Shown piece after piece: positions 1-13,779 of a stretch of DNA of 64,000 bases (the first letter of the stretch is position 1; each line of letters begins with the position of its first letter). Below the pieces are notes generated by a model. The model was given only the letters and a program-made list of their open reading frames with translations, was not told where the DNA came from and ran no database searches. The position numbers and the translations under genes are program-made. The DNA comes from Acanthosepion esculentum (lineage: Eukaryota > Mollusca > Cephalopoda > Sepiida > Sepiidae), in contig OZ038517.1 in NCBI GenBank assembly GCA_964036315.1, positions 14,172,272-14,236,271 on the forward strand. The letters run 5' to 3'.

Positions 1-121
1 ACACATACACGTACGTACGAACATTCACCAAAATACAAACTCTTTACGTTCACACACAAACACAAATGTTAATGTCTATGTCCATTATAAAATTTTGTTG
101 TTTAAAACATATACTTTTTTG

Positions 122-128
<7 letters not shown>

Positions 129-180
<52 letters not shown>

Positions 181-191
181 AACAAGACTGA

Positions 192-247
<56 letters not shown>

Positions 248-261
248 TCTTGTTCATTTTC
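129..261. repeat. (TA)n microsatellites within an inverted repeat
   Basis: Two TA runs (about 129-174 and 196-244) flank a short unique segment. The segment AAAATGAACAAGACTGATAT at about 175-194 recurs as its reverse complement at about 242-261, so the second TA run is the loop of a hairpin with arms of about 20 bp. The short open frames here read Tyr-Ile repeats and are not genes. Positions 1-128 hold nothing recognisable beyond a CGTACGTACG motif. Confidence 0.9.
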
Positions 262-267
262 TTCTTT

Positions 268-296
268 ATGGTGGATTCAATCTCTGAATCCACCAT
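268..296. repeat. Perfect 12-bp hairpin
   Basis: ATGGTGGATTCA (268-279), loop ATCTC, then the exact reverse complement TGAATCCACCAT (285-296). It lies 7 bp beyond the larger hairpin at 175-261, so the two may be parts of one small foldback element. That link is inference. Confidence 0.85.
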
Positions 297-300
297 GTTC

Positions 301-1084
301 TTGTAGTAGACCTTTTAATATTCTGGCAGGAATAAACACGTGTTCCTAATTTAACAACACGTAACCCCTCGGTCCGCTATAAAAGTATCTAACGACCGTG
401 GGGCTAATATGTCTCAAACGTGTGTTTATTATCAACCGAATGGCAGCACCATGGAGCCTTAGTGCGATAACGCCGTAACACCCTTCTACCGTAAATAACA
501 CTGTGACAACACCAGCGTGAAGACTGAAATAAACAAAAGGGGTCAATATCAGAATCTATCCTAATTTAACAGCCCGATATGCGTTGCAATAAAGCATTTT
601 CCCGATATTCTCAGCGGGGGGTGCATGGTTTTCTGTAATAAACTCCAAAGACCTTCATTGAGAAGAATAATAATATTGCAGCGAAGGTTACAAAAAACAT
701 CCTTCAAAGTTTTTGCCATCGCTAATGACAACCAAAATTGTACCATAAAACTCGTGAATCTTTACGCATCAGAACGTTGTATATGGGAATATGTTGCGGG
801 GCCGATAAGGATGTCGCCCCCGCAAGCGAAGAAAAGGTGAGAAACAGCCAAGACAATGAGAGGACAAAGGCAGAGGTATAATAAACAATAAACGTCGAAT
901 TTATTTTGTTTAAAGCGTACAAGAGTGTACTCTGGAGAAATGTATTGGATTCAGTGTCGGGTCCAATATGACCGGTTTCCTTCAAGGGAAGTTGATTCGG
1001 TTGAGACGATAGCAGGTCGACTGCCGGATCGGATAGTTGACAAAAGCTGGGTGGTCGAAATCGCACGTAGATTCGTTGAATCGG
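301..1084. other. Unclassified unique-looking sequence
   Basis: No open frame here resembles a known protein and no element ends are visible. Compared with flanking AT-rich DNA the composition is mixed and has more CpG. The small open frames on both strands look accidental. Confidence 0.5.
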
Positions 1085-1372
1085 TTAGGACGAAATCCCT
1101 AAACAGGGCCGAGTCAGAAAGGTGATACAACTTCCCAGGCGGATCAATCGCGGTGACGGGATCGCGACGAAGTGTAACAGTAGACGAAGGCGGAGTCCCT
1201 AACCAGGGCCGAGTCGGAGTAGTGATACGACTTCCAGGGCAGATCAACTGCGGTGACGGGATCGTGCCGAAGTGTAGCACTTGAAGCTGGGTCAAAGAGG
1301 CGATACGTCTTCCAGGGCGGATCGACCGCGGAAACGGTATCACGCCGAAGTGTATTCTCTCGGCGAAAAGCA
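1085..1372. repeat. Diverged tandem repeat, about three copies
   Basis: A block containing 'gatac.acttcc.gg.cgatc' and ending 'cgaagtgta' occurs about three times with uneven spacing of roughly 80-100 bp. Two copies carry an associated 'cagggccgagtc' motif. The open frames crossing it on both strands simply follow the repeat. Confidence 0.6.
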
Positions 1373-2203
1373 CCGGAGGATCACAAAGGTAGCGTACTAC
1401 ACTTGGTATTTACTTGACCCCACACTGAGTCAGGTTGTGACACAAGGTCGGTTTTTAACGTGGGGACCCGAGTGTTTTCACCCGGGCCGCTGGTCTTGAC
1501 TTGTCATAGCCGGAGCCGGTCCAAGCTAATCGTAGCCATGATACCACCAGCGCAGGGACGAATCCCTACACCAGGTAAATATCGAGTGAAGCTCTCAGCC
1601 AGAAGGCCGACCAAGCGAGCGATACGCTTTGATCCCGGGCTCAAAGCGTAGTATCGGGCCGAGCAGCCTGGATTTGGACGAAAAAAAAGGGGGTAATGAT
1701 ATGTGAAACGATTTGTTCAAGTACTCCCTGGCTAGAGGGAGTAGAAAACCGTAGATATTAAATGAATCCCTTGTTGTTCGATGTTTGAAAAAGGCGCTGC
1801 CTAATCCGATGCTTACTACGTACGGTTTGGACTTAACTATATTGGCCAGTTGTCCAGTTTTTTGCATGCTGCATGACTTAAATCAGTGAGATCAGGGGGT
1901 TTGTGAGGGTCAAGGTCGTTTTACTAGGAAGCGGCTAATGGCGACCGCGACAAATATACGACACGTTATATCCGACACTGAGTTACAATAAGATCATTAT
2001 GTCTAAATCTTTTATATATTCATTGAAATGCTATGACCTACCAATTGAGGCGAGAAGAGAAATTACCATTATTATCATTTTACAAAGAAACACTGGGTTT
2101 ACCATCCCAGGAATACATCTTAAATCATTAATATGGATTGGTTTTAAATGTGGCCTCAACCGAGGGAAAACAGAATTAAACAACACTTCTTTTTTTGTTG
2201 TTC
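1373..2203. other. Unclassified sequence with one near-perfect palindrome
   Basis: No gene is recognised. A 28-nt palindrome with 10-bp arms TACGCTTTGA (1623-1632) and TCAAAGCGTA (1641-1650) surrounds CCCGGG. A possible LINE remnant follows to the right. Confidence 0.5.
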
Positions 2204-2308
2204 CTTCTACACATTTCACGTTTTGGCCGGAATGCGCTTCCGTCGGCACTGCGCATGATCGAAGAACTACCCGTCGCCAAAATAATTCATGACGCGGCGT
2301 TAATGTAA
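2204..2308 (+). pseudogene. Possible LINE C-terminal tail
   Basis: One frame reads a short peptide containing NALPSALRMIEELPVAK and ends in TAA at 2306-2308. The 'R.WNaLPs..R' pattern resembles the extreme C-terminus of several non-LTR retrotransposon proteins; other LINE fragments in this window have WNSLP or WNRLP at that place. Nothing upstream supports the assignment, the Trp is missing, and the stretch is only 34 codons, so it may be chance. Confidence 0.25.
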
Positions 2309-3390
2309 TAAATATCTGCGGGCAGTCACAAAAAGAATATTAAAGTAAATAAAAAGGGAAAAATTTTAAAATCCTCTTTCATCAATTTTTGAATTCATTT
2401 CCCGACATTTCCGCCGATAAATGTGTTAAAATTTGGTCTACCCTAACCTCACTTGGTCTACCCTAACCTCACTTGGCCTACCCTAACCTCACTTAGTCTA
2501 CCCTAACATCACTTGGCCTACCCTAACCTAACTTGGTCTACCCTAACATCACTTGGTCTACCCTAATCTCACTTGGCCTATCCTAACCTCACTTGGCCTA
2601 TCCTAACCTCACTTGGTCTACCCTAATCTCACTTCGCCTACCGGTCTACCCTAACCTCACTTGGCCTACCCTAACCTCACTTGGTCTACCCTAACCTCAC
2701 TTGGCCTCCCCTAACCTCACTTGGTCTACCCTAACCTCACTTGGCCTATCCTAACCTCACTTGGTCTACACTAACCTCATTTGGCCTATCTTAACCTCAC
2801 TTGGTCTACCCTAACCTCATTTGGCCTACCCTAACCTCACCTGGTCTACACTAACCTCACTTGGCCTACCCTAACCTCACGTGGTCTACCCTAACCTCAC
2901 TTGGCCTACCCTAACCTCACTTGGTCTAACCTAACTTCACTTGGCCTACCGGTCTACCCTAACCTCACTTGGCCTACCCTAACCTCACTTGGTCTACCCT
3001 AACCTCACTTGGCCTACCCTAACCTCACTTGGTCTACCCTAACCTCACTTGGCCTCCCCTAACCTCACTTGGTCTACCCTAACCTCACTTGGCCTATCCT
3101 ACCCTTACTTGGTCTACCCTAACCTCATTTGGTCTACCCTAAACTCACCTGGTCTACCCTAACCTCACTTGGCCTACCCTAACCTCACTTGGTCTACCCT
3201 AACCTCACTTGGCCTCCCCTAACCTCATTTGGTCTACCCTAACCAAAATTGGCCTAACCTAACCTCACTTGGTCTACACTAACCTCATTTGGCCTACCCT
3301 AACCTCACCTGGTCTACCCTAACCTCACTTGGCCTACCCTAACCTCACTTGGTCTACCCTAACCTCACTTGGTCTACCCTAACCTCACTT

Positions 3391-6110
3391 GGCCTACCGG
3401 TCTACCCTAACCACACTTGGCCTACCCTAACCTCATTTGGTCTACCCTAACCTCACTTGAACTATCTTAACCTCACTTGGTCTACCCTAACCTCATTTGG
3501 CCTACCCTAACCTCACCTGGTCTACACTAACCTCACTTGGCCTACCCTAACCTCACTTGGTCTACGCTAACCTCACTTGGCCTACCCTAACCTCACTTGG
3601 TCTACCCTAACTTCACATGGCCTACCGGTCTACCCTAACATCACTTGGCCTACCCTAACCTCACTTGGTCTACCCTAACCTCACTTGGCCTACCCTAACC
3701 TCACTTGGTCTACCCTAACCTCACTTAGCCTCCCCTAACCTCACTTGTTCTACCCTAACCTCGCTTGGCCTATCCTACCCTTACTTGGTCTACCCTAACC
3801 TCATTTGGTCTACCCTAACCTCACCTGGTCTACCCTAACCTCACTTGGCCTACCCTAACCTCACTTGGTCTAGCCTAACCTCACTTGGCCGACTCTAACC
3901 TCACTTGGTCTACCCTAACCTCACTTGGCCTACCGGTCTACCTTAACCTCACTTGGTCTACCCTAACCTCACTTGGTCTACCCTAACCTCACATGGCCTA
4001 CGGGTCTACGCTAACCTCACTTGGCCTACCCTAACCTCACTTGGCCTACCGGTCTACCCTAACCTCACTTGGCCTACCGGTCTACCCTAACCTCACTTGG
4101 CCTACACTAACCTCACTTGGTCTACCCTAACCTCACTTGGCCTACCCTAACCTCACTTGGTCTAACCTAACTTCACTTGGCCTACCGGTCTACCCTAACC
4201 TCACTTGGCCTACCCTAACCTCACTTGGTCTACCCTAACCTCACTTGGCCTACCCTAACCTCACTTGGTCTACCCTAACCTCACTTGGCCTATCCTACCC
4301 TTACTTGGTCTACCCTAACCTCATTTGGTCTACCCTAACCTCACCTGGTCTACCCTAACATCACTTGGACTACCCTAACCTCACTTGGTCTACCCTAACC
4401 TCACTTGGCCTACCCTAACCTCACTTGGTCTACCCTAACCTCACTTGGCCTACCGGTCTACCCTAACCTCACTTGGCCTACCCTAATCTCACTTGGTCTA
4501 CCCTAACCTCACTTGGCCTATCCTAACCTCACTTGGTCTACCCTAACCTCATTTGGCGTACCCTAACCTCACCAGGGCTACCCTTACCTCACTTGGTCTA
4601 CCCTAACCTCACTTGGCCTACCCTAACCTCACTTGGCCTACCGGTCTACCCTAACCTCACTTGGCCTACCCTAACCTCACTTGGCCTACCAGTCTACCCT
4701 AACCTCACTTGGCCTACCCTAACCTAACTTGGTCTACCCTAACCTCACTTGGCCTACCGGTCTACCCTAACCACACTTGGCCTACCCTAACCTCATTTGG
4801 TCTACCCTAACCTCACTTGAACTATCTTAACCTCACTTGGTCTACCCTAACCTCATTTGGCCTACCCTAACCTCACCTGGTCTACACTAACCTCACTTGG
4901 CCTACCCTAACCTCACTTGGTCTACGCTAACCTCACTTGGCCTACCCTAAACTCACTTGGTCTAACCTAACTTCACATGGCCTACCGGTCTACCCTAACA
5001 TCACTTGGCCTACCCTAACCTCACTTGGTCTACCCTAACCTCACTTGGCCTACCCTAACCTCACTTGGTCTACCCTAACCTCACTTAGCCTCCCCTAACC
5101 TCACTTGGTCTACCCTAACCTCGCTTGGCCTATCCTACCATTACTTGGTCTACCCTAACCTCATTTGGTCTACCCTAACCTCACCTGGTCTACCCTAACC
5201 TCACTTGGCCTACCCTAACCTCACTTGGTCTAGCCTAACCTCACTTGGCCGACTCTAACCTCACTTGGTCTACCCTAACCTCACTTGGCCTACCGGTCTA
5301 CCTTAACCTCACTTGGTCTACCCTAACCTCACTTGGTCTACCCTAACCTCACATGGCCTACGGGTCTACCCTAACCTCACTTGGCCTACCCTAACCTCAC
5401 TTGGCCTACCGGTCTACCCTAACCTCACTTGGCCTACCGGTCTACCCTAACCTCACTTGGCCTACACTAACCTCACTTGGTCTACCCTAACCTCACTTGG
5501 CCTACCCGAACCTCACTTGGTCTAACCTAACTTCACTTGGCCTACCGGTCTACCCTAACCTCACTTGGCCTACCCTAACCTCACTTGGTCTACCCTAACC
5601 TCACTTGGCCTACCCTAACCTCACTTGGTCTACCCTAACCTCACTTGGCCTATCCTACCCTTACTTGGTCTACCCTAACCTCATTTGGTCTACCCTAACC
5701 TCACCTGGTCTACCCTAACATCACTTGGACTACCCTAACCTCACTTGGTCTACCCTAACCTCACTTGGCCTACCCTAACCTCACTTGGTCTACCCTAACC
5801 TCACTTGGCCTACCGGTCTACCCTAACCTCACTTGGCCTACCCTAATCTCACTTGGTCTACCCTAACCTCACTTGGCCTATCCTAACCTCACTTGGTCTA
5901 CCCTAACCTCATTTGGCGTACCCTAACCTCACCAGGGCTACCCTTACCTCACTTGGTCTACCCTAACCTCACTTGGCCTACCCTAACCTCACTTGGCCTA
6001 CCGGTCTACCCTAACCTCACTTGGCCTACCCTAACCTCACTTGGCCTACCAGTCTACCCTAACCTCACTTGGCCTACCCTAACCTAACTTGGTCTACCCT
6101 AACCTCACTT
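3391..6110. repeat. 1360-bp tandem duplication inside the minisatellite
   Basis: The rare variant 'ccacacttgg' at 3411 recurs at 4771, and the identical open frames at 4533-4727 and 5893-6087 are also 1360 bp apart. Roughly 3391-4750 is therefore repeated as 4751-6110 with few differences, a recent segmental duplication in the array. Confidence 0.85.
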
Positions 6111-7319
6111 GGCCTACCGGTCTACCCTAACCTCACTTGGCCTACCCTAACCTCACTTGGCCTACCCTCACCTCACTTGGTCTACCCTAACGTCACTTGG
6201 CCTACCGGTCTACCCTAACCTCACTTGGCCTACCCTAACCTCACTTGGCCTACCAGTCTACCCTAACCTCACTTGGCCTACCCTAACCTAACTTGGTCTA
6301 CCCTAACCTCACTTGGCCTACCGGTCTACCCTAACCTCACTTGGCCTACCCTAACCTCACTTGGCCTACCCTCACCTCACTTGGTCTACCCTAACCTCAC
6401 TTGGGCTACCGGTCTACCCAAAGCTCACTTGCCCTACCCTAACCTCACCTGGTCTACCCTAACCTCATTGGCCTACCCTAACCTCACTTGGTCTACCCTA
6501 ACCTCACTTGGCTTACCCTAACCTCACTTGGTCTACCCTAACCTCACTTGGCTTACCGGTCTACCCTAACCTCACTTGGTCTACCCTAACCTCACTTGGC
6601 CTACCGGTCTACCCTAACCTCACTTGGCCTACCCTAACCTCACTTGGTCTACCCTAATCACATTTGGCCTACCCTAACCTCACTTGGTCTACCCTAACCT
6701 CACTTGGCCTACCGGTCTACCCTAACCTCACTTGGCCTACCGGTCTACCCTAACCTCACTTGGCCTACCCTAACCTCATTTGGTCCACCCTAACCTCACT
6801 TGGTCTCCCCTAACATCACTTGCTCTACCCTAACCTCACTTGGCCTATCCTAACCTGACTTGGTCTACCCTAACCTCATTTGACCTACCCTAACCTCACC
6901 TGGTCTACCCTAACCTCACTTGGCCTACCCTAATCTCACTTGGTCTACCATAACCTCACTTGGCCTACCGGTGTACCCTATCCTCACTTGGCCTACCCTA
7001 ACCTCACTTGGTCTACCCTAACCTCACTTGGCCTACCGGTCTACCCTAACCTCACTTGGCCTACCCTAACCTAACTTGGTCTACCTTAACCTCACTTGGC
7101 CTCCCCTAACATCACTTGGTCTACCCTAACCTCACTTGGCCTATCCTAACCTCACTTAGTCTAGCCTAACCTCACTTGGCCTACCGGTCTACCCTAACCT
7201 CACTTGGCCTACCCTAACCTCACTTGGCCTATCCTAACTCTACTTGGTCTACCCTAACCTCATTTGGCCACCCTAACCTCACCTGGTCTACCCTAACCTC
7301 ACTTGGCCTACCCTAACCT

Positions 7320-9360
7320 CACTTGGTCTACCCTAACCTCACTTGGCCTACCTTAACCTCACTTGGTCTAACCTAACCTCACTTGGCCTACCGGTCTACC
7401 CTAACCTCACTTGGCCTATCCTAACCTCACTTGGTCTACCCTAACCTCACTTGGCCTATCCTAACCTCACTTGGTCTACCCTAACCTCATTTGGTCTACC
7501 CTAACCTCACTTGGCGTATAGGTCTACCCTAACCTCACTTGGCCTACCCTAACCTCACTTGGTCTACCCTAACCTCACTTGGCCTCCCCTAACCTCACTT
7601 GGTCTACCCTAACCTCACTAGGCCTACCGGTCTACCCTAACCTCACTTGGCCTACCCTAACCTCACTTGGTCTACCCTAACCTCACTTGGTCTACCCTAA
7701 CCTCACTTGGCCTCCCCTAACCTCACTTTGTCATCCCTAACCTCACTTGGCCTATCCTAACCTCACTTGGTCTACCCTAACCTCATTTGGCGTACCCTAA
7801 CCTCAGCTGGTCTACCCTAACCTCACTTCGCCTAACCTAACCTCTCTTGGTCTACATAAACTCACTTTGCCTACCCTAACCCAACTTGGTCTACCCTAAC
7901 CTCACTTGGCCTACCCTAACCTCACTTGGTATACCCTAACCTCACTTGGCCTACCCTAACCTAACTTGGTCTACCCTAACCTCACTTGGCCTACCGGTCT
8001 ACCCTAACCTCATTTGGCCTACCCTAACCTCACTTGGTCTAACCTAACCTCACTTGGCCTACCCTAACCTCACTTGGTCTACCCTAACCTCACTTGGCCT
8101 ACCGGTCTACCCCAACCTCACTTGCCCTACCCTAACCTCACTTGGTCTACCCTAACATCACTTGGCCTATCCTAACCTCACTTTGTCTACCCTAACATCA
8201 CTTGGCCTATCCTAACCTCACTTGGTCTACCCTAACCTCATTTAGCCTACCCTAACCTTACCTGGTCTACCCTAACCTCACTTGGCCTACCCTAACCTCA
8301 CTTGGTCTACCCTAACCTCACTTGGCCTACCCTAACCTCACTTGGTCTACCCTAACCTCACTTGGCCTACCTTAACCTCACTTGGTCTAACCTAACCTCA
8401 CTTGGCCTACCGGTCTACCCTAACCTCACTTGGCCTATCCTAACCTCACTTGGTCTACCCTAACCTCACTTGGCCTATCCTAACCTCACTTGGTCTACCC
8501 TAACCTCATTTGGTCTACCCTAACCTCACTTGGCGTATAGGTCTACCCTAACCTCACTTGGCCTACCCTAACCTCACTTGGTCTACCCTAACCTCACTTG
8601 GCCTCGCCTAACCTCACTTGGTCTACCCTAACCTCACTAGGCCTACCGGTCTACCCTAACCTCACTTGGCCTACCCTAACCTCACTTGGTCTACCCTAAC
8701 CTCACTTGGTCTACCCTAACCTCACTTGGCCTCCCCTAACCTCACTTGGTCATCCCTAACCTCACTTGGCCTATCCTAACCTCACTTGGTCTACCCTAAC
8801 CTCATTTGGCGTACCCTAACCTCAGCTGGTCTACCCTAACCTCACTTCGCCTAACCTAACCTCTCTTGGTCTACATAAACTCACTTTGCCTACCCTAACC
8901 CAACTTGGTCTACCCTAACCTCACTTGGCCTACCCTAACCTCACTTGGTATACCCTAACCTCACTTGGCCTACCCTAACCTAACTTGGTCTACCCTAACC
9001 TCACTTGGCCTACCGGTCTACCCTAACCTCATTTGGCCTACCCTAACCTCACTTGGTCTAACCTAACCTCACTTGGCCTACCCTAACCTCACTTGGTCTA
9101 CCCTAACCTCACTTGGCCTACCGGTCTACCCCAACCTCACTTGCCCTACCCTAACCTCACTTGGTCTACCCTAACATCACTTGGCCTATCCTAACCTCAC
9201 TTTGTCTACCCTAACATCACTTGGCCTATCCTAACCTCACTTGGTCTACCCTAACCTCATTTAGCCTACCCTAACCTTACCTGGTCTACCCTAACCTCAC
9301 TTGGCCTACCCTAACCTCACTTGGTCTACCCTAACATCACTTGGCCTACCCTAACCTCAC
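7320..9360. repeat. 1019-bp tandem duplication inside the minisatellite
   Basis: Marker variants 'ggcgtata' (7513, 8532) and 'ctacataaac' (7852, 8871) recur at exactly 1019 bp. The same markers appear again, more diverged, at 10089/11618 and 10636/12204, about 1.53-1.57 kb apart. The array therefore carries longer-period higher-order blocks. Confidence 0.8.
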
Positions 9361-12300
9361 TTGGTCTACCCTAACCTCACTTGACTTACCGGTCTACCCT
9401 ATCCTCATTTGGCCTACCCTAACCTCACTTGGTCTACCCTAACCTTACTTGGCCTACCGGTCTACCCTAACCTCACTTGGCCTACCCTAACCTCACTTGG
9501 TCTACCCTAACCTCATTTGGCCTACCCTAACCTCACTTGGTCTACCCTAACCTCACGTGGCCTACCGGTCTACCCTAACCTCACTTGGCCTACCCTAACC
9601 TAACTTGGTCTACCCTAACCTCACTTGGCCTCCCCTAACATCACTTGGTCTACCCTAACCTCACTTGGCCTATCCTAACCTCACTTAGTCTTCCCTAACC
9701 TCACTTGGCCTACCGGTCTACCCTAACCTCACTTTGCCTACCCTAACCTCACTTGGCCTATCCTAACTCCACTTGGTCTACCCTAACCTCATTTGGCCAC
9801 CCTAACCTCACCTGGTCTACCCTAACCTCACTTGGCCTACCCTAACCTCACTTGGTCTACCCTAACCTCACTTGGCCTACCTTAACCTCACTTGGTCTAA
9901 CCTAACCTCACTTGGCCTACCGGTCTACCATAACCTCACTTGGCCTACCCTAACCTCACTTGGTCTACCCTAACCTCACTTGGCCTACCGGTCTACCCTA
10001 ACCTCACTTGGCCTACCCTAACCTCACTTGGTCTACCCTAACCTCACTTGGCCTAGCCTAACCTCACTTGGTCTACCAAAACTCACTTGGCGTATAGGTC
10101 TACCCTAACCTCACTTGGTCTACCCTAACCTCACTTGGTCTACCCTAACCTCACTTGGCCTCCCCTAACCTCACTTGGTCTACCCTAACCTCACTTTGCC
10201 TATCCTAACCTTACTTCGTCTACACTAACCTCATTTGGCCTACTCTAACCTCACCTGGTCTACCCTAACCTCACTTGGCCTACCCTAACCTCACTTGGCC
10301 TACCCTAACCTAACTTGGTCTACCCTAACCTCACTTGGCCTACCGGTCTACCCTAACCTCACTTGGCCTACCCTAACCTCACTTGGTCTACCCTAACCTC
10401 ACTTGGCCTACCCTAACCTCACTTGGTCTACCCTAACCTCACTAGGCCTACCGGTCTACCCTAACCTCACTTGGCCTACCCTAACCTTACTTGGTCTACC
10501 CTAACCTCACTTGGCCTCCCCTAACCTCACTTGGTCATCCCTAACCTCACTTGGCCTACCCTAACCTCATTTGGCGTACCCTAACCTCAGCTGGTCTACC
10601 CTAACCTCACTTGGCCTAACCTAACCTCTCTTGGTCTACATAAACTCACTTTGCCTACCCTAACCCAACTTGGTCTACCCTAACCTCACTTGGCCTACCC
10701 TAACCTCACTTGGTCTACCCTAACCTCACTTGGCCTACCCTAACCTAACTTGGTCTACCCTAACCTCACTAGGCCTACTGGTCTACCCTAACCTCACTTG
10801 GTCTAACCTAACCTCACTTGGCCTACCCTAACCTCACTTGGTCTACCCTAACCTCACTTGGCCTACCGGTCTACCCTAACCTCATTTGCCCTATCCTAAC
10901 CTCACTTGGTCTACCCTAACATCACTTGGCCTATCCTAACCTCACTTTGTCTACCTAACCTCACTTGGCCTATCCTAACCTCACTTGGTCTACCCTAACC
11001 TCATTTAGCCTACCCTAACCTTACCTGGTCTACCCTAACCTCACTTGGCCTACCCTAACCTCACTTGGTCTACCCTAACCTCACTTGGCCTACCCTAACC
11101 TCACTTGGTCTACCCTAACCTCACTTGGCTTACCGGTCTACCCTAACCTCACTTGGCCTACCCTAACCTCACTTGGTCTACCCTAACCTTACTTGGCCTA
11201 CCGGTCTACCCTAACCTCACTTGGCCTACCCTAACCTCACTTGGCCTACCCTAACCTCACTTGGTCTCTACCCTAACCTCACTTGGCCTACCCTACCCTC
11301 ACTTGGTCTACCCTAACCTCACTTGGCCTACCGGTCTACCCTAACCTCACTTGGCCTACCCTAACCTCACTTGGTCTACCCTAACCTGACTTGGCTTACC
11401 GGTCTACCCTAGCCTCACTTGGCCTACCCTAACCTCACTTGGTCTACCCTAACCTCACTTGGCCTACCGGTCTACCCTAACCTCACTTGGCCTACCCTAA
11501 CCTCACTTGGTCTACCCTAACCTCATTTGGCCTACCCTAACCTCACTTGGTCTGCCCTAACCTCACTTGGCCTCCCGGTCTACCCTAACCTCACTTGGTC
11601 TACCCTAACCTCACTTGGCGTATAGGTCTACCCTAACCTCACTTGGCCTACCCTAACTTCACTTGATCTACCCTAACCTCACTTGGCCTCCCCTAACCTC
11701 ACTTGGTCTACCCTAACCTCACTTTGCCTATCCTAACCTCACTTCGTCTACCCTAACCTCATTTGGCCTACTCTAACCTCACCTGGTCTACCCTAACCTC
11801 ACTTGGCCTACCCTAACCTAACTTGGTCTACCCTAACCTCACTTGGCCTACCGGTCTACCCTAACCTCACTTGGCCTACCCTAACCTCACTTGGTCTACC
11901 CTAACCTCACTTGGCCTACCCTAACCTCACTTGGTCTACCCTAACCTCACTTGGCCTACCCTAACCTCACTTGGTCTACCCTAACCTCACTAGGCCTACC
12001 GGTCTACCCTAACCTCACTTGGCCTACCCTAACCTCACTTGGTCTACCCTAACCTCACTTGGCCTCCCCTAACCTCACTTGGTCATCCCTAACCTCACTT
12101 GGCCTATCCTAACCTCACTTGGTCTACCCTAACCTCATTTGGCGTACCCTAACCTCAGCTGGTCTACCCTAACCTCACTTGGCCTAACCTAACCTCTCTT
12201 GGTCTACATAAACTCACTTTGCCTACCCTAACCCAACTTGGTCTACCCTAACCTCACTTGGCCTACCCTAACCTCACTTGGTCTACCCTAACCTCACTTG

Positions 12301-13779
12301 GCCTACCCTAACCTAACTTGGTCTACCCTAACCTCACTTGGCCTACTGGTCTACCCTAACCTCACTTGGCCTACCCTAACCTCACTTAGTCTAACCTAAC
12401 CTCACTTGGCCTACCCTAACCTCACTTGGTCTACCCTAACCTCACTTGGCCTACCGGTCTACCCTAACCTCACTTGCCCTATCCTAACCTCACTTGGTCT
12501 ACCCTAACATCACTTGGCCTATCCTAACCTCACTTTGTCTACCCTAACCTCACTTGGCCTATCCTAACCTCACTTGGTCTACCCTAACCTCATTTAGCCT
12601 ACCCTAACCTTACCTGGTCTACACTAACCTCACTTGGCCTACCCTAACCTCACTTGGTCTACCCTAACCTCACTTGGCCTACCCTAACCTCACTTGGTCT
12701 ACCCTAACCTCACTTGGCTTACCGGTCTACCCTAACCTCACTTGGCCTACCCTAACCTCACTTGGTCTACCCTAACCTTACTTGGCCTACCGGTCTACCC
12801 TAACCTCACTTGGCCTACCCTAACCTCACTTGGTCTCTACCCTAACCTCACTTGGCCTACCCTACCCTCACTTGGTCTACCCTAACCTCACTTGGCCTAC
12901 CGGTCTACCCTAACCTCACTTGGCCTACCCTAACCTCACTTGGTCTACCCTAACCTCACTTGGCCTACCGGTCTACCCTAACCTCACTTGGCCTACCCTA
13001 ACCTCACTTGGTCTACCCTAACCTCATTTGGCCTACCCTAACCTCACTTGGTCTACCCTAACCTCACTTGGCCTCCCGGTCTACCCTAACCTCACTTGGC
13101 CTACCCTAACCTCACTTGGTCTACCCTAACCTCACTTGGCCTACCTTAACCTCACTTGGTCTACCCTAACCTCACTTGGCCTACCGGTCTACCCTAACCT
13201 CACTTGGCCTACCCTAACCTCACTTGGTCTACCCTAACCTCACTTGGCCTACCGGTCTACCCTAACCTCACTTGGCCTACCCTAACCTCACTTGGTCTAC
13301 CCTAACCTCACTTGGCCTACCCTAACCTCACTTGGTCTACCCTAACCTCACTTGGCCTCCCCTAACCTCACTTGGTCTACCCTAACCTCACTTGGCCTAT
13401 CCTAACCTCACTTGGCCTCCCCTAATCTCACTTGATCTACCCTAACCTCACTTGGCCTATCCTAACCTCACTTGGTCTACCCTAACCTCATTTGGCCTAC
13501 CCTAACCTCACCTGGTCTACCCTAACTTCACTTGGCCTACCCTAACATCACTTGGTCTTAATCTTTTACCTCATCTAAATAAGGTTGGTTACATTGGGTC
13601 TAGTTAGGCGAAATTCTTACACATGTTTTTTTTTTTTTTTGTGAAAATATTGGAAGTAGACAATTTTGCTTGCAATTCACTCCCAGTTCTGGCAATAAGC
13701 TTGCCAATCACCAAGCGATTTTACGCCCAATGACGATACGCCCCGGGCGGCTTCCCTCCCCATGTTCCACCACTGAATG

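Larger units (their letters stand above)
2432..13560. repeat. 20-bp minisatellite array carrying CCCTAA
   Basis: About 11 kb of a 20-bp unit, CTTGGYCTACCCTAACCTCA on the plus strand. Units with GGT and GGC at the variable base tend to alternate, giving a 40-bp dimer. Every few units an extra 8-bp block makes the junction 'cctaccggtctaccc'. Each unit contains one CCCTAA, the complement of the metazoan telomere repeat TTAGGG, but the array is not telomeric (TTAGGG)n. Point changes (ctatcct, cctcccct, aacatcac, aacttcac) mark individual units. Open frames such as 4533-4727 and 5893-6087 are by-products of the repeat. Confidence 0.97.

Noticed and set aside
4533..6521. Tyr-Pro-Asn-Leu-Thr-Trp repeat proteins
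   Set aside because: The 20-bp unit cycles through all frames every 60 bp. The frames are stop-free only where variants happen to allow it.
2432..13560. True telomere
   Set aside because: Only one CCCTAA per 20-bp unit, and the array is flanked on both sides by ordinary transposon-rich DNA.
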